Shown: positions 37,340 through 45,281, counted from the stretch's first letter. The stretch is DNA of 64,000 bases from Bradyrhizobium sp. AZCC 1719 (GCF_036924525.1 NZ_JAZHRU010000001.1:3811001-3875000); one strand, 5' to 3'. Program-made: numbers and translations. The notes: generated by a model from the sequence alone, not told the origin.

Positions 37340-37737
37340 ATGCTTTACCGAACATAAGGGTAGGCAGGCTAGGCGTTGCGGCGGTCGCGGCACTTGTGTG
37401 TCTCGTGGACGAGTCTGTCGCGCAAGCCGGATCGAATTCCTGTATCGAGAGAGTATCCGCCTATGTCGCCGAGCTGGATCAATTGCTTTCAAAAGAAAGA
37501 AACTGGAGAACTCCGTACAAAGATCTGGAGGTCCGATACGCTCCATTTCTGGGCTGCGAGGTCGATGCCTTGTTGGAGGAAGTCGTGAAGTCACGCTTCG
37601 TCGAGCCAATTGGCTATAGCCCCGGATCAAAGACATTTTTCATCGATTTCACGAACGACGACGTTCAGGTCGGCTTTGTCTATGAAGCCAAAGAGCGAAG
37701 GTCTTCTTACCACTATGCCGTATTTGTAAGGAAGTAA
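37336..37737 (+). CDS. Exported small protein, putative immunity protein 2
   Basis: A 133-residue homologue of the protein at 33892, with the signal region LGVAAVAALVCLVDESVAQ and the same conserved cysteines (SCIERV, LGCEV). Differences are spread along the chain, so this is an old duplication or an independent variant rather than a recent copy. Its own partner downstream is frameshifted. Function is inferred from gene order only. Confidence 0.7.
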   Translation: MNALPNIRVGRLGVAAVAALVCLVDESVAQAGSNSCIERVSAYVAELDQLLSKERNWRTPYKDLEVRYAPFLGCEVDALLEEVVKSRFVEPIGYSPGSKTFFIDFTNDDVQVGFVYEAKERRSSYHYAVFVRK

Positions 37738-37973
37738 CGGCACCGATGATGCGTGCCGGTAGGTAGGGTAATCTCGCAGACTAACTGCCGATTTCTTTTC
37801 AACCGTGCGTCGACAAAATTGCTGGGTGATTCCAGGTCGGCCAATCGTCTAGCGATCGCGACCTTCGATATCGACCAATCCTCCACGCGCGATGATGACA
37901 ATTTCTTAGGTTGCAGGGTGAAGCTTTGCACGCCGACCATGTCTGCTCCTCGAATGAAAAAGCGAGTATTCAG

Positions 37974-39063
37974 ATGCCTGAAAGAATTTTCATCACGTAT
38001 ACAAATGCAACAGCTATTCCTTATCGAGGCACGACGTGGGCGCACCACGCTGTGTTGAATTACATTGATTCCGAGGGAAATCATTACACCCTTGAAGGGG
38101 TGCCAGAGCGCAAGTTCAATCGCAGTATTGAAAAGCTGTTGGCGGCTGCTGGAGAGGAAGTGTTCTCTAGCGGTGCGGATAATACGGATTCACGTTTTCA
38201 GCGACTTAGAGCCGAGTCTAAATGGGTGAGGTCGAATGGAACGGTTAGCGGGCCGCGTACCATGATCGCCGAGGGCGATGACCTGAGTTCAGCGTGGGCG
38301 AAGATGGTGCGCTTTGGTGAGGAAGTGAATCGAACGGGCTATGAATACCGCCCATATTCTCAGAACAGTAATTCTTTCGCAGCGGCCGTTTTGAAACACG
38401 CCGGGTTTTTTGGCCCGGGCACGGCGTTTCCCGAATTCTCTGACCGCCTGCTCGCGTTTGATCCGGTTAGCGGCAAAGCGAGTCCCGCCTTCGTTACGGG
38501 CTTTGACCAACGCCTAACCAATCCGATTAATAAAAGCGCGAGGACTCCCGTGCAGAGATTGGAGATTCCGGCAGTTCCGACCGGCATAAGTCAGAATTTG
38601 TTCAATGGCCGCTTTGGAACCTGGGGCCGCAGCTCCCAGTGGCAGTCTGAACCAGCCTGCGCCATCGTTGCTGACTGGCAGACCCGCCAGCATGGGCGAT
38701 AAGCCGGTGCGATATCTCAGTCGACGCATTGCTGGCAAACCAGAGGCATCAGTATTCGACACGGGCACGCCACCCGTGCCGTTTGAGCCGACCAACGATC
38801 TTGTCTCTCCCGATACCAACGTTTCGTTCGGTGACCGTTTCGGAGGCCGGGCTTTATCAGGATTCAACGGCTTGCTCGGGAAACGCGCAAGCGATCCCTT
38901 TTCGCCGGATACACCGGATGGCCTCGCTGGCTGGATTGCCGCTTTGGCCGGCATTTACCCGGCCAACCCAGATCCGCGCGTACTGCCGCAGCATGAGAAT
39001 GGGTCTTACAACGAAGGGCTGCGGCAGCCGTGGCTGTTTCGCGCGCTGACCGGCCGTCCTTGA
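37974..39063 (+). pseudogene. Putative effector 2, frameshifted
   Basis: From ATG 37974 the product follows effector 1 closely (MPERIFITYTNATAIPYRGT, YRPYSQNSNSFAAAVL). At 38621-38626 the run CTGGGGCC has one more G than the CTGGGCC of copy 1, and the frame runs to a stop at 38702. The expected remainder continues in another frame to 39063 (VRYLSRRIAG, GLAGWIAALAGIYPANP, QPWLF). It has only one of the two internal repeats of effector 1. The break may be a real mutation, a slippage site or a sequencing error. Confidence 0.78.
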
Positions 39064-39200
39064 TAGAGAGTAGCGTCAGCCAAAGCCGCTTCAATTTGCC
39101 GAAACCGTTTCGTTGACTTTTCCGCAATTCGTTGACTATTCGAAGGCGGATTGACATGTCGGGCAAATCACCGGCATAACGCCATCATCGCGAAAATTGC

Positions 39201-39235
39201 AAAGCCCGCGCGGAGAAATCCGCCGCGGGCTTTTT
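39201..39235 (+). terminator. Intrinsic terminator in repeat copy 3
   Basis: AAAGCCCGC (39201-39209) pairs with GCGGGCTTT, the inner stem is GCGGA/TCCGC, and TTTTT follows. It lies about 140 bp after the end of the second effector gene. Confidence 0.82.
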
Positions 39236-39485
39236 GTTTGGAATTTTTCGAATCGGACGGCGGCCGCACATCGACGCCGCAACTCCCAACGCCCCCGCCC
39301 GGGCGTCACGAGCGCGCCGCCGTCCGAACCTTCTCATCACCACACAATTGGCCGGCATGCGCGAACATGCCGGCCGCGGCGCGGTTCGTCACGCGCCGCA
39401 CGCGGCCCCCGACGGGATAAGGTTCGCGCCCCAAATGATCTGCGCCTGCACACCGCGATCATGCCGCACATTTGGAGAGAAGCCG

Positions 39486-39557
39486 ATGACCGCCTGCCTG
39501 ATATCGCTCGCGCTTGTCGGCCTCATTGTCATCGCCGCATCGGAGGAGTTCTCATGA
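39486..39557 (+). CDS. 23-residue hydrophobic peptide, copy 3
   Basis: ATG 39486 behind GGAGAGAAGCCG encodes MTACLISLALVGLIVIAA ending SEEFS, and its stop overlaps the start of the next gene (ATGA). Translational coupling to a phage-type gene makes this copy the better supported one. A single membrane helix is the only visible property. Confidence 0.55.
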   Translation: MTACLISLALVGLIVIAASEEFS

Positions 39558-39715
39558 GTACCGACATCATCCAGTTCATCCCGCGTCCCAAACGCGACGA
39601 CGCGCAGACGGATTTTCCGACAATTGCTTTTCGCACCGCGCTTCGCGAGTCCTCCATCGGTCGTTTCGATGCAACTCCAGACAAGCATGGCGGACCGGCC
39701 AGCCGAGAAGCCTAA
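39554..39715 (+). CDS. Small phage-associated protein, 53 residues
   Basis: ATG 39554 overlaps the preceding stop, and the TAA at 39713 directly abuts the next ATG. The product starts MSTDIIQFIPRPKRDDAQTD and is polar throughout. A decayed copy with an early TAA lies at the end of repeat copy 1. Its tight packing with the neighbour genes supports it; function is unknown. Confidence 0.6.
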   Translation: MSTDIIQFIPRPKRDDAQTDFPTIAFRTALRESSIGRFDATPDKHGGPASREA

Positions 39716-39979
39716 ATGGGCAAAGCAAAGGCGCTCCTTGAGATCCGATCCTTAGCGCGTAGCCATACCCGAACCGCAATCCGCGTTCTCGTCGGCATCA
39801 TGCGAAGCAAGGATGCCACTCCCGCCGCCCGTGTCTCGGCTGCCAATGCCATTCTCGACCGCGGCTGGGGCAAGGCCACGCAACCGCTGGAAAACAGCGG
39901 CGACGGTGCGCTCGAGCTGATCCACCGGATCGAGCGTGTCATTGTTCATCCAGAAAGCCGGGACAGGGAGAGTGCTTGA
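39716..39979 (+). CDS. Phage packaging-associated small protein
   Basis: An 87-residue protein (MGKAKALLEIRSLARSHTRT; AARVSAANAILDRGWGKATQ). This type is found immediately before large terminase genes in rhizobial prophages, as recalled, and is probably a small-terminase-like or accessory protein. Here it lies 215 bp before a truncated terminase gene. Confidence 0.65.
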   Translation: MGKAKALLEIRSLARSHTRTAIRVLVGIMRSKDATPAARVSAANAILDRGWGKATQPLENSGDGALELIHRIERVIVHPESRDRESA

Positions 39980-40194
39980 GGCGTCCCGTGCTGCAGCTAG
40001 CGATCTTTTGTTCCGGCAGTTCTCTGCGTTCTAACGCCGATTTTTCGAACCACCCATCGGCGCGCAACGAAAGACATGGACGAGTCTGGCTTGGCTCGCT
40101 TCAGAACCTGAGGGCGCTTCCGTTAGTCGGCCCCTGACATCGAGATGAGGTTGATGGTGAGCATGAAATCATCCAACAGGATAGGTCACTGTCA

Positions 40195-40716
40195 TTGTCG
40201 ATCCTGAAAATCCCAACAGCGAAGGTCTTCGAGCCGCTTCTGGAACCTGCACGCTACAAGGGCGTTTACGGCGGTCGCGGCTCGGGTAAATCGCATTTCT
40301 TCGGCGAGCTCCTGGTCGAGACCTGCCAGGCCGAGCGTGGGACGCTTGCTGTCTGCATTCGCGAGGCGCAGCGGACGTTGGCGCAATCCTCGAAGCGGCT
40401 GATCGAGAGCAAGATCGTGTCCCTCGGCCTTGGTAGCGGCTTCAAGCTCTACAGCGACAAGATCGAGACGCCCGGTGATGGTCTTGTAATCTTCCGTGGG
40501 ATGCAGGATGACGCCGGGAAATATCGCCTGATGATGAAGGCAAGCGATGCCGTCGCCGCAAGACCGCTGCCGCCGGTCGTGCGGCCCGGCACGTCGCGTA
40601 CACCTTCGGAACGGCAGCAGGCAGATCTGCGGACGCTGAGCGCCAAACTCTCAAGCTCCGGCGACATCAAGGATGCGGTGGCGCTCTATCACGCGCGGAA
40701 ATCCGGCAGACGCTGA
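40195..40716 (+). pseudogene. Terminase large subunit N-terminus fused to another phage protein
   Basis: Residues 1-108 are the start of a large terminase (VFEPLLEPARYKGVYGG; Walker A GGRGSGKSHF at about 26-35; VIFRGMQD). Then the frame passes without a stop into an unrelated tail (AVAARPLPPVVRPGTSRTPS ... VALYHARKSGRR) of a kind seen at the end of another phage protein. Walker B and the nuclease domain are absent, so it cannot package DNA. An internal deletion from terminase into a downstream gene explains it and also the missing head genes. The start is TTG 40195. Confidence 0.8.
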
Positions 40717-40744
40717 GAAGCCGCGCAGACAGGAACGGCGGGGA

Positions 40745-40769
40745 TCTGCACAAAAAATCCTGAAATTAT
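40745..40769 (+). promoter_or_regulatory. Cassette leader sequence, copy 3 (short)
   Basis: TCTGCACAAAAAATCCTGAA (40745-) matches the first block of the leaders before cassettes 1 and 2; the second block is absent. It lies about 80 bp before the small gene of the third cassette. Confidence 0.45.
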
Positions 40770-40850
40770 GTGCGCAAGGTTCTGGCGCTGTTCACGAATA
40801 ATCCCCGCGACAGCCGCAAAATGAGCTCTTCATTCGACCGAGGACCAAAA

Positions 40851-41291
40851 ATGAAGAAAATCTTTCGTGCCAGAAATGTGTTTCTTGCAGTAGCCGTTTC
40901 TCTGGTCGTGTGGGTAATGCAGTTCGTCTATCGCACGAACAACTTCTGCGAGCCGGGAGATCATCCCATTCAGTCAGAGGCGGACGCGATTGCTGTCGCG
41001 AAGAAGAAGATGGTCAAGAATCCTTTCTTCAGTTCCGAGCGCTTCGGTAGCGCACCAGATTTTGTCGATGCGCTCGAGCGAACTGAAAGTTGCTGCAAAG
41101 CCTTTCGTTCTCGCAACATGTTCGGTTTGATCTTCTGGGACGTTTATCTAGGGGCAAGCATTTCAACCACGCCAAACGCAGGCATCTATTGGCGACCATG
41201 GAGAAGTTCGAAAAGCCATACCGCTCTCGTTGCGATGTCGAACTGCGGCGTGATTTCCACTTCTGATTCCTACAAAGATGCAGATTATTAA
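40851..41291 (+). CDS. Membrane-anchored small protein, putative immunity protein 3
   Basis: A 146-residue protein with a signal anchor (NVFLAVAVSLVVWVMQFVY) and an exported domain with several cysteines (FCEPG, SCCKAF, NCGVIST). The start of the domain (SEADAIAVAKKKM) recalls NTF2-like immunity proteins, but only weakly. It is unrelated in sequence to immunity proteins 1 and 2, while occupying the same place before a large gene. ATG 40851 is preferred; ATG 40821 is in frame. Confidence 0.65.
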   Translation: MKKIFRARNVFLAVAVSLVVWVMQFVYRTNNFCEPGDHPIQSEADAIAVAKKKMVKNPFFSSERFGSAPDFVDALERTESCCKAFRSRNMFGLIFWDVYLGASISTTPNAGIYWRPWRSSKSHTALVAMSNCGVISTSDSYKDADY

Positions 41292-41302
41292 AGGAAAAAG
41301 AA

Positions 41303-42292
41303 ATGTCCGGAAACAAAGTTAAGCTGACAAATGGTGATCGTTGGACGTGGCAGCAATTTCTCGATCACTATTTCGAGCCTACCGCGTCGGGTACGCCCGT
41401 CCCGATTGCTGGACGGCCGTCGCCGGTTGCGGTGGACATGTCTTGGTACATGAGCGATGGTCCAGGGCGATACTATCATCCGGGAATGTTTCCCATCATC
41501 GATAGTGTTCTCGATCGCCGTGATCTTGCCCCGGGGACGCATGATCTTTGGAAATTGGCGCCTTTGAACGAGGATGATCCATCGGTTAAGGCCGGGATAA
41601 CGCATTATCGTACGGATCTAGGATCGGGAGATTTCACGACCCGCGCGCTCGTATTTGGAGATGAGAGCGCCAGGATCTCCGGTGATGTCGTCGTTAATCC
41701 AGATGGGACCAAAACATTCAAGAGAGTTGAAATCAAGCCGTTCGATACTGATTTTGATTTCCGCGATAACAATTGGAAAAGGTTACATGTTGAACTGGCT
41801 CGGGAAGCAGCTAGGAGAAGATATGATCCTGAGAACTTGGGAGCTTCTTTTGCCATTGAATATCGCGGACAAGGGCGGCTCGGTGAACCTGGCTCAGATC
41901 GCGGGATCGGACGGGTCTATCACCCCTTCACCGACGCGCAGTTGAAAGCTGCTCGCCAGAAAGAGCTTGCTTATCCCGGGAGCATGCCACCGGGATTGTT
42001 GCCGAGCTATACGGCGGCTCCACCTCCCGCGATCAAAGAGCATCTTCGTTATCTGGATCGAGCGAACACTACTCAGGCGCAGGCCCCCGGGGCCGGGGCG
42101 GTGGTGCCGCCTTTCGGCCCTCCTACGAATCCGAGCCCGCTCCCTAGCGGGATCGCCGGCTGGATAGCCTCGGTGGCGGGTGTCGATGCCGCGAACCCGA
42201 CGCAGCCGCAACAAAGCGCGTTAGGGACATCGGGCGTCAATCCCGCGCCGCAGAGGCTTCTCCCACCCTGGGTCTTTTTTGGTTCGCGGTAG
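41303..42292 (+). CDS. Putative effector 3, new N-terminus with shared C-terminal signature
   Basis: A 329-residue protein starting 11 bp after the small gene. The N-terminal 230 residues (for example MSWYMSDGPGRYYHPGMFP, DGTKTFKRVEIKPFDTDFD) share nothing visible with effectors 1 and 2. The last 48 residues (GIAGWIASVAGVDAANP then LLPPWVF) align with their C-termini after a Pro-rich linker. A changeable head on a constant tail is typical of polymorphic toxins, where the constant part directs delivery. In those systems the constant part is usually N-terminal, so this would be a reversed layout. No catalytic motif is recognised. Confidence 0.72.
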   Translation: MSGNKVKLTNGDRWTWQQFLDHYFEPTASGTPVPIAGRPSPVAVDMSWYMSDGPGRYYHPGMFPIIDSVLDRRDLAPGTHDLWKLAPLNEDDPSVKAGITHYRTDLGSGDFTTRALVFGDESARISGDVVVNPDGTKTFKRVEIKPFDTDFDFRDNNWKRLHVELAREAARRRYDPENLGASFAIEYRGQGRLGEPGSDRGIGRVYHPFTDAQLKAARQKELAYPGSMPPGLLPSYTAAPPPAIKEHLRYLDRANTTQAQAPGAGAVVPPFGPPTNPSPLPSGIAGWIASVAGVDAANPTQPQQSALGTSGVNPAPQRLLPPWVFFGSR

Positions 42293-42398
42293 GCGCGCCG
42301 GCCACGTCCATTCCCGTCGAGCTTTCACGAGCGTGGCTGTCGGCCGCGCCGCTTCCGTGCGGGTAGCCGTCAGGCCGACGGCGCTCTTTCAAATCTTC

Positions 42399-42428
42399 GC
42401 GCCACTGCCTGGAAATGGCGCTTTTGTT
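42399..42428 (+). terminator. Intrinsic terminator after cassette 3
   Basis: GCGCCA (42399-42404) pairs with TGGCGC (42416-42421), followed by TTTTGTTT. It closes the third cassette before the phage structural genes resume; the next gene starts only about 20 bp later. Confidence 0.7.
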
Positions 42429-42445
42429 TCAAGGGAAATTTACCG

Positions 42446-42709
42446 ATGCAGGACAATCGTGACTTCATCGATCGTGCCGAATCCGCAGCCGAAAAGCTCT
42501 ACGGTGAGCCGATGTCAACTGAAGACATATCGAAGAACTTCGCGCTCCACGGAGTGCAGAAGCGCGCGGAAGCTCTCGAGAGATTTGACAGCGAGTTGCG
42601 AGGTGAAATCGATTCCAGTCCGCACAGTCTGCGCCGGCGCGTGCGGTTGATGGACTTGCGTAAGAAGATGGGCACCGTTCACGAAGCGCTGCGCAAGGCC
42701 AGGCGCTAG
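42446..42709 (+). CDS. Phage hypothetical protein, 87 residues
   Basis: A highly charged helical protein (MQDNRDFIDRAESAAEKLYG; SLRRRVRLMDLRKKMGTVHE) without a known domain. It starts the block of tightly packed phage genes that runs to 46.8 kb. ATG 42446 lies 18 bp past the previous terminator's T-tract. Confidence 0.6.
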   Translation: MQDNRDFIDRAESAAEKLYGEPMSTEDISKNFALHGVQKRAEALERFDSELRGEIDSSPHSLRRRVRLMDLRKKMGTVHEALRKARR

Positions 42710-42717
42710 AACGCCTG

Positions 42718-43221
42718 ATGCGTCCTAGCATCAACCCGGTGCTCGCCGCCCTGGCGCGAGCCCGGATGCAGGCTGCGCCGATGTTCGCGAAATGGTGCGA
42801 ACTGCACGGCCTGTCGCCTTGTCCCGCGGCGCCGGCACATGTCGCGCGGTTTGTCTTGGACTGCGCTCCGCTCGGTATCGAGCGGCTTTGGCCTGCGGTC
42901 CAGGACATATCGCGGCTGCATGTCTCGGCCGGCTTACCCGACCCAACGCTCGGGGGCGCGGCAGCAGCCGCTATCAGCGATCTCGCCGGCATCGATCCGC
43001 CGCGCTCGTGGCCGAGCGACCGCAAGCAGCGCTTCAGGTCGCTGCCGTATGACCTGCAGGTCTATGTGGCAGCCCACGAAGCCCAACGCGAAAAGGCGCT
43101 GCGGCGGGCGCAGAACGAGGCAGCCACCGCCAGGCACAAGCTGGCGGCATACCAGAAGAGCGAGACCCGTACGAATGAGGAAAGCAAATCCAATGAAAAC
43201 GACACGCACCCCAACGCTTGA
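42718..43221 (+). CDS. Phage protein with integrase core-binding-like region
   Basis: A 167-residue protein. Residues about 20-75 (APMFAKWCELHGLSPCPAAP, AVQDISRLHVSAGLPDPTLG) follow the pattern of the N-terminal SAM-like domain of tyrosine recombinases. No catalytic recombinase domain follows; the C-terminus is a charged helix. It is probably a phage structural or accessory protein that reuses the fold. Confidence 0.55.
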   Translation: MRPSINPVLAALARARMQAAPMFAKWCELHGLSPCPAAPAHVARFVLDCAPLGIERLWPAVQDISRLHVSAGLPDPTLGGAAAAAISDLAGIDPPRSWPSDRKQRFRSLPYDLQVYVAAHEAQREKALRRAQNEAATARHKLAAYQKSETRTNEESKSNENDTHPNA

Positions 43222-43393
43222 AGAGCGCATCAAGCAGGTCAGGGCCGAAATTGAGGAAATCATGGACGCACACGTAGACGCCGTGGCCAAGCAAAGCCCC
43301 GGCGTTCCGCCCGGTGTGATCCGAAATCTCCTGACAGCACGGGCGCCAGCGTGCCCCTGTGCGCAATATCTCGAACTGGACAGCAAGGCATGA
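43193..43393 (+). CDS. Small phage hypothetical protein, 66 residues
   Basis: ATG 43193, behind GAGGAAAG, overlaps the previous gene by 29 bp. The product (MKTTRTPTLEERIKQVRAEI) is a helical protein ending with a Cys pair (APACPCAQYLEL). The tail-collar gene follows 33 bp later. Confidence 0.6.
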   Translation: MKTTRTPTLEERIKQVRAEIEEIMDAHVDAVAKQSPGVPPGVIRNLLTARAPACPCAQYLELDSKA

Positions 43394-43426
43394 CCGGTCA
43401 TTTGCTGGAAACGGAGGAATTCGAAG

Positions 43427-44410
43427 ATGACTCTCTATAGATGGTCGCAGACGGCGGCAAACAACGCGACTGCCGATCCTTCGATCAACTGGCAGGAAGG
43501 GCAGTCGCCCTCCAGCGTGAACGACTCGGCGCGCGCGATGATGGCGTCGATCGCCAAACACCGCGACGATATTACGGGCGCGATCGTCACCGGCGGGACA
43601 GCGACGGCATATACGGTCACCTCCTACGAGGCGTTCGATACGCTAACTCGCCTTAACGGACAGATCATCGCGTTCACGCCACATGCGACGAATAGTGGGA
43701 CGGTAACGCTCAATGTGGATTCGCTGGGCGCCAAGCCATTGCGATCGGCGCCCGGCGTCGAGTTGCCAGCAGGAACACTGATCCAAGGGACGCCGTATCT
43801 GGCGCTCTACAACAATTCGGATGCAGTCTGGTATCTCCAGAACTTCTACGGCAACCCGTACAACGTGCCATTGGGGGCCGGGCTGGATTATTGGGGGGCA
43901 ACGGCGCCCAACACCTCATTTGCTTTCCCAATTGGTCAGGCAATTTCCCGCACGACCTACGCATCGCTGTTTGCTCTTTTTGGCACGACTTATGGAGTCG
44001 GTGACGGCAGTACCACGTTCAACATGCCCGATCGCCGTGGGCGGATATCTGCACAGATGGACCCAACCGGCGCCGTTCTGACATCCTCCACCATGACACC
44101 GGACGGCAATACCCGCGGTGCTACGGGTGGCAGTCAGGTTCATGTGCTGACGACCGCTCAGATGCCGACGCATAGTCATGCCAATACCCTAAGTGACCCG
44201 GGACATACGCACTCGGTGACCTTTGTTCTCGGAGGCTCAACTGGCAGCGCCGGAACGGGTACAGCCGTGAATTCGGCAGGCAGTCAATCGGGATACGTTC
44301 TGAATGCAATGACCGGAATTTCAATCACCAACGCCAATGCAGGCAGCGGCAGTGCACATAACAACGTTCAACCAACTATCGTCTGCAACTACATCATCCG
44401 GATAATCTAA
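43427..44410 (+). CDS. Phage tail-collar / fibre protein
   Basis: A 327-residue protein. The first 140 residues are a fibre-like region (NDSARAMMASIAKHRDDITG). Residues about 155-215 form a tail-collar domain (AFPIGQAISRTTYASLFALF, GTTYGVGDGSTTFNMPDRRG). The end (TAQMPTHSHANTLSDPGHTH; NVQPTIVCNYIIRI) matches the receptor-binding type C-terminus of collar and microcystin-dependent-like proteins. It is the only clear virion structural gene here; no tube, sheath, portal or capsid gene is visible. Confidence 0.85.
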   Translation: MTLYRWSQTAANNATADPSINWQEGQSPSSVNDSARAMMASIAKHRDDITGAIVTGGTATAYTVTSYEAFDTLTRLNGQIIAFTPHATNSGTVTLNVDSLGAKPLRSAPGVELPAGTLIQGTPYLALYNNSDAVWYLQNFYGNPYNVPLGAGLDYWGATAPNTSFAFPIGQAISRTTYASLFALFGTTYGVGDGSTTFNMPDRRGRISAQMDPTGAVLTSSTMTPDGNTRGATGGSQVHVLTTAQMPTHSHANTLSDPGHTHSVTFVLGGSTGSAGTGTAVNSAGSQSGYVLNAMTGISITNANAGSGSAHNNVQPTIVCNYIIRII

Positions 44411-44541
44411 CGGGTGCAATTCCAGAACAATGTCTGCACGGGACCATCACAGGGTTTCGGCGACGATCGCGGCATCCAAAGCGTTAGCGCTACGCTAAAC
44501 GCGATGATCAAGGCGCCTGCGATCATTTCCCTTCTGGACAT
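44407..44541 (-). CDS. Small reverse-strand membrane peptide (possible)
   Basis: A 44-codon frame on the opposite strand in the gap between the tail-collar and endolysin genes: MSRREMIAGALIIAFSVALT and then a short tail with two cysteines. It looks like a signal anchor with a small exported tail. The weak ribosome site and opposite direction make it uncertain. Confidence 0.35.
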   Translation of the reverse strand: MSRREMIAGALIIAFSVALTLWMPRSSPKPCDGPVQTLFWNCTR

Positions 44542-44576
44542 GTCGTTTCTCTACCACAACCGCCCCGAGAACATCA

Positions 44577-45281
44577 ATGATCGACCTTAACGCCCTCACC
44601 GCGGCGAATGCGAAGCGCTGGAATAATGCCAAGCTGACGCGAAATTTCACGCCCATTGCCGGCCACCTGATCGCGCCCGCTGCCAAAGCTCGATACCAGG
44701 CCGTCTCCGCCAAAACCGGCGTACCGTGGGCGGTGATTGCCGTCATCCACCAGCGCGAGTGCTCGCAGGATTGGACGGGGTCGTTGGCGCAAGGCGATCC
44801 CTGGAACAGGGTTTCGGTTCATGTGCCCGCGGGCCGGGGGCCGTTCAGGTCCTGGGAAGAGGCTGCAATCGACGCGCTCGTCAATTGCGCGCCTCATGCT
44901 GCACGCAACAAGGACTGGAGCATTGGCCGGACGCTGGCCAAGCTCGAGCAATATAACGGGCTTGGTTACGCCGCGCGCGGGAGGCCGTCGCCCTACATCT
45001 GGTCCGGCACCGATCAGTATCGATCCGGCAAGTATGTCCGCGACGGCGTCTACGATCCGAACGTCGTGGACGGCCAGCCTGGTTGCGCCGGCCTCTTGAT
45101 GGCGATGATGGCGCTTGATCCCACCATCACGTTCACGGGTGCGACGATTACGCCCGCGGCTTCCGTCAAGCCGATCCCGGCTGAAAAGCCCGCCACGCCA
45201 TCGATCGTCAATCCGTCGAAAGGCTCGATCGGGGCGTTCATCGCCAACATTTTCAACGTGGTTTTCAGGAGGAAAGCATGA
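44577..45281 (+). CDS. Phage endolysin (lysozyme-like)
   Basis: A 234-residue protein. Residues about 50-170 resemble a glycosyl-hydrolase/lysozyme-like endolysin: VPWAVIAVIHQRECSQDW with a candidate catalytic Glu in HQRE, SWEEAAIDALV, LAKLEQYNGLGYAARGRPSP and YIWSGTDQYRSGKYVRDG. The C-terminus has a Pro-rich linker and a short hydrophobic end (IGAFIANIFNVVF). It overlaps the holin-like gene by 4 bp (ATGA). Confidence 0.82.
   Translation: MIDLNALTAANAKRWNNAKLTRNFTPIAGHLIAPAAKARYQAVSAKTGVPWAVIAVIHQRECSQDWTGSLAQGDPWNRVSVHVPAGRGPFRSWEEAAIDALVNCAPHAARNKDWSIGRTLAKLEQYNGLGYAARGRPSPYIWSGTDQYRSGKYVRDGVYDPNVVDGQPGCAGLLMAMMALDPTITFTGATITPAASVKPIPAEKPATPSIVNPSKGSIGAFIANIFNVVFRRKA

Larger units (their letters stand above)
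39118..39600 (+). repeat. Direct repeat, copy 3
   Basis: The most complete copy: promoter-like TTGACA (39151), terminator, GC-rich middle, intact hydrophobic-peptide ORF and the intact start of the 53-codon gene. It leads into phage packaging genes. This copy is probably the ancestral arrangement, with copies 1 and 2 formed when cassettes were inserted upstream (inference). Confidence 0.85.

Noticed and set aside
33187..39600. CRISPR array or insertion sequence as explanation for the repeats
   Set aside because: There are only three long copies with gene-sized intervals, no short regular spacers, no transposase and no terminal inverted repeats.
42718..43221. Phage integrase
   Set aside because: Only a core-binding-like region is present; the catalytic Arg/His/Tyr domain is missing.
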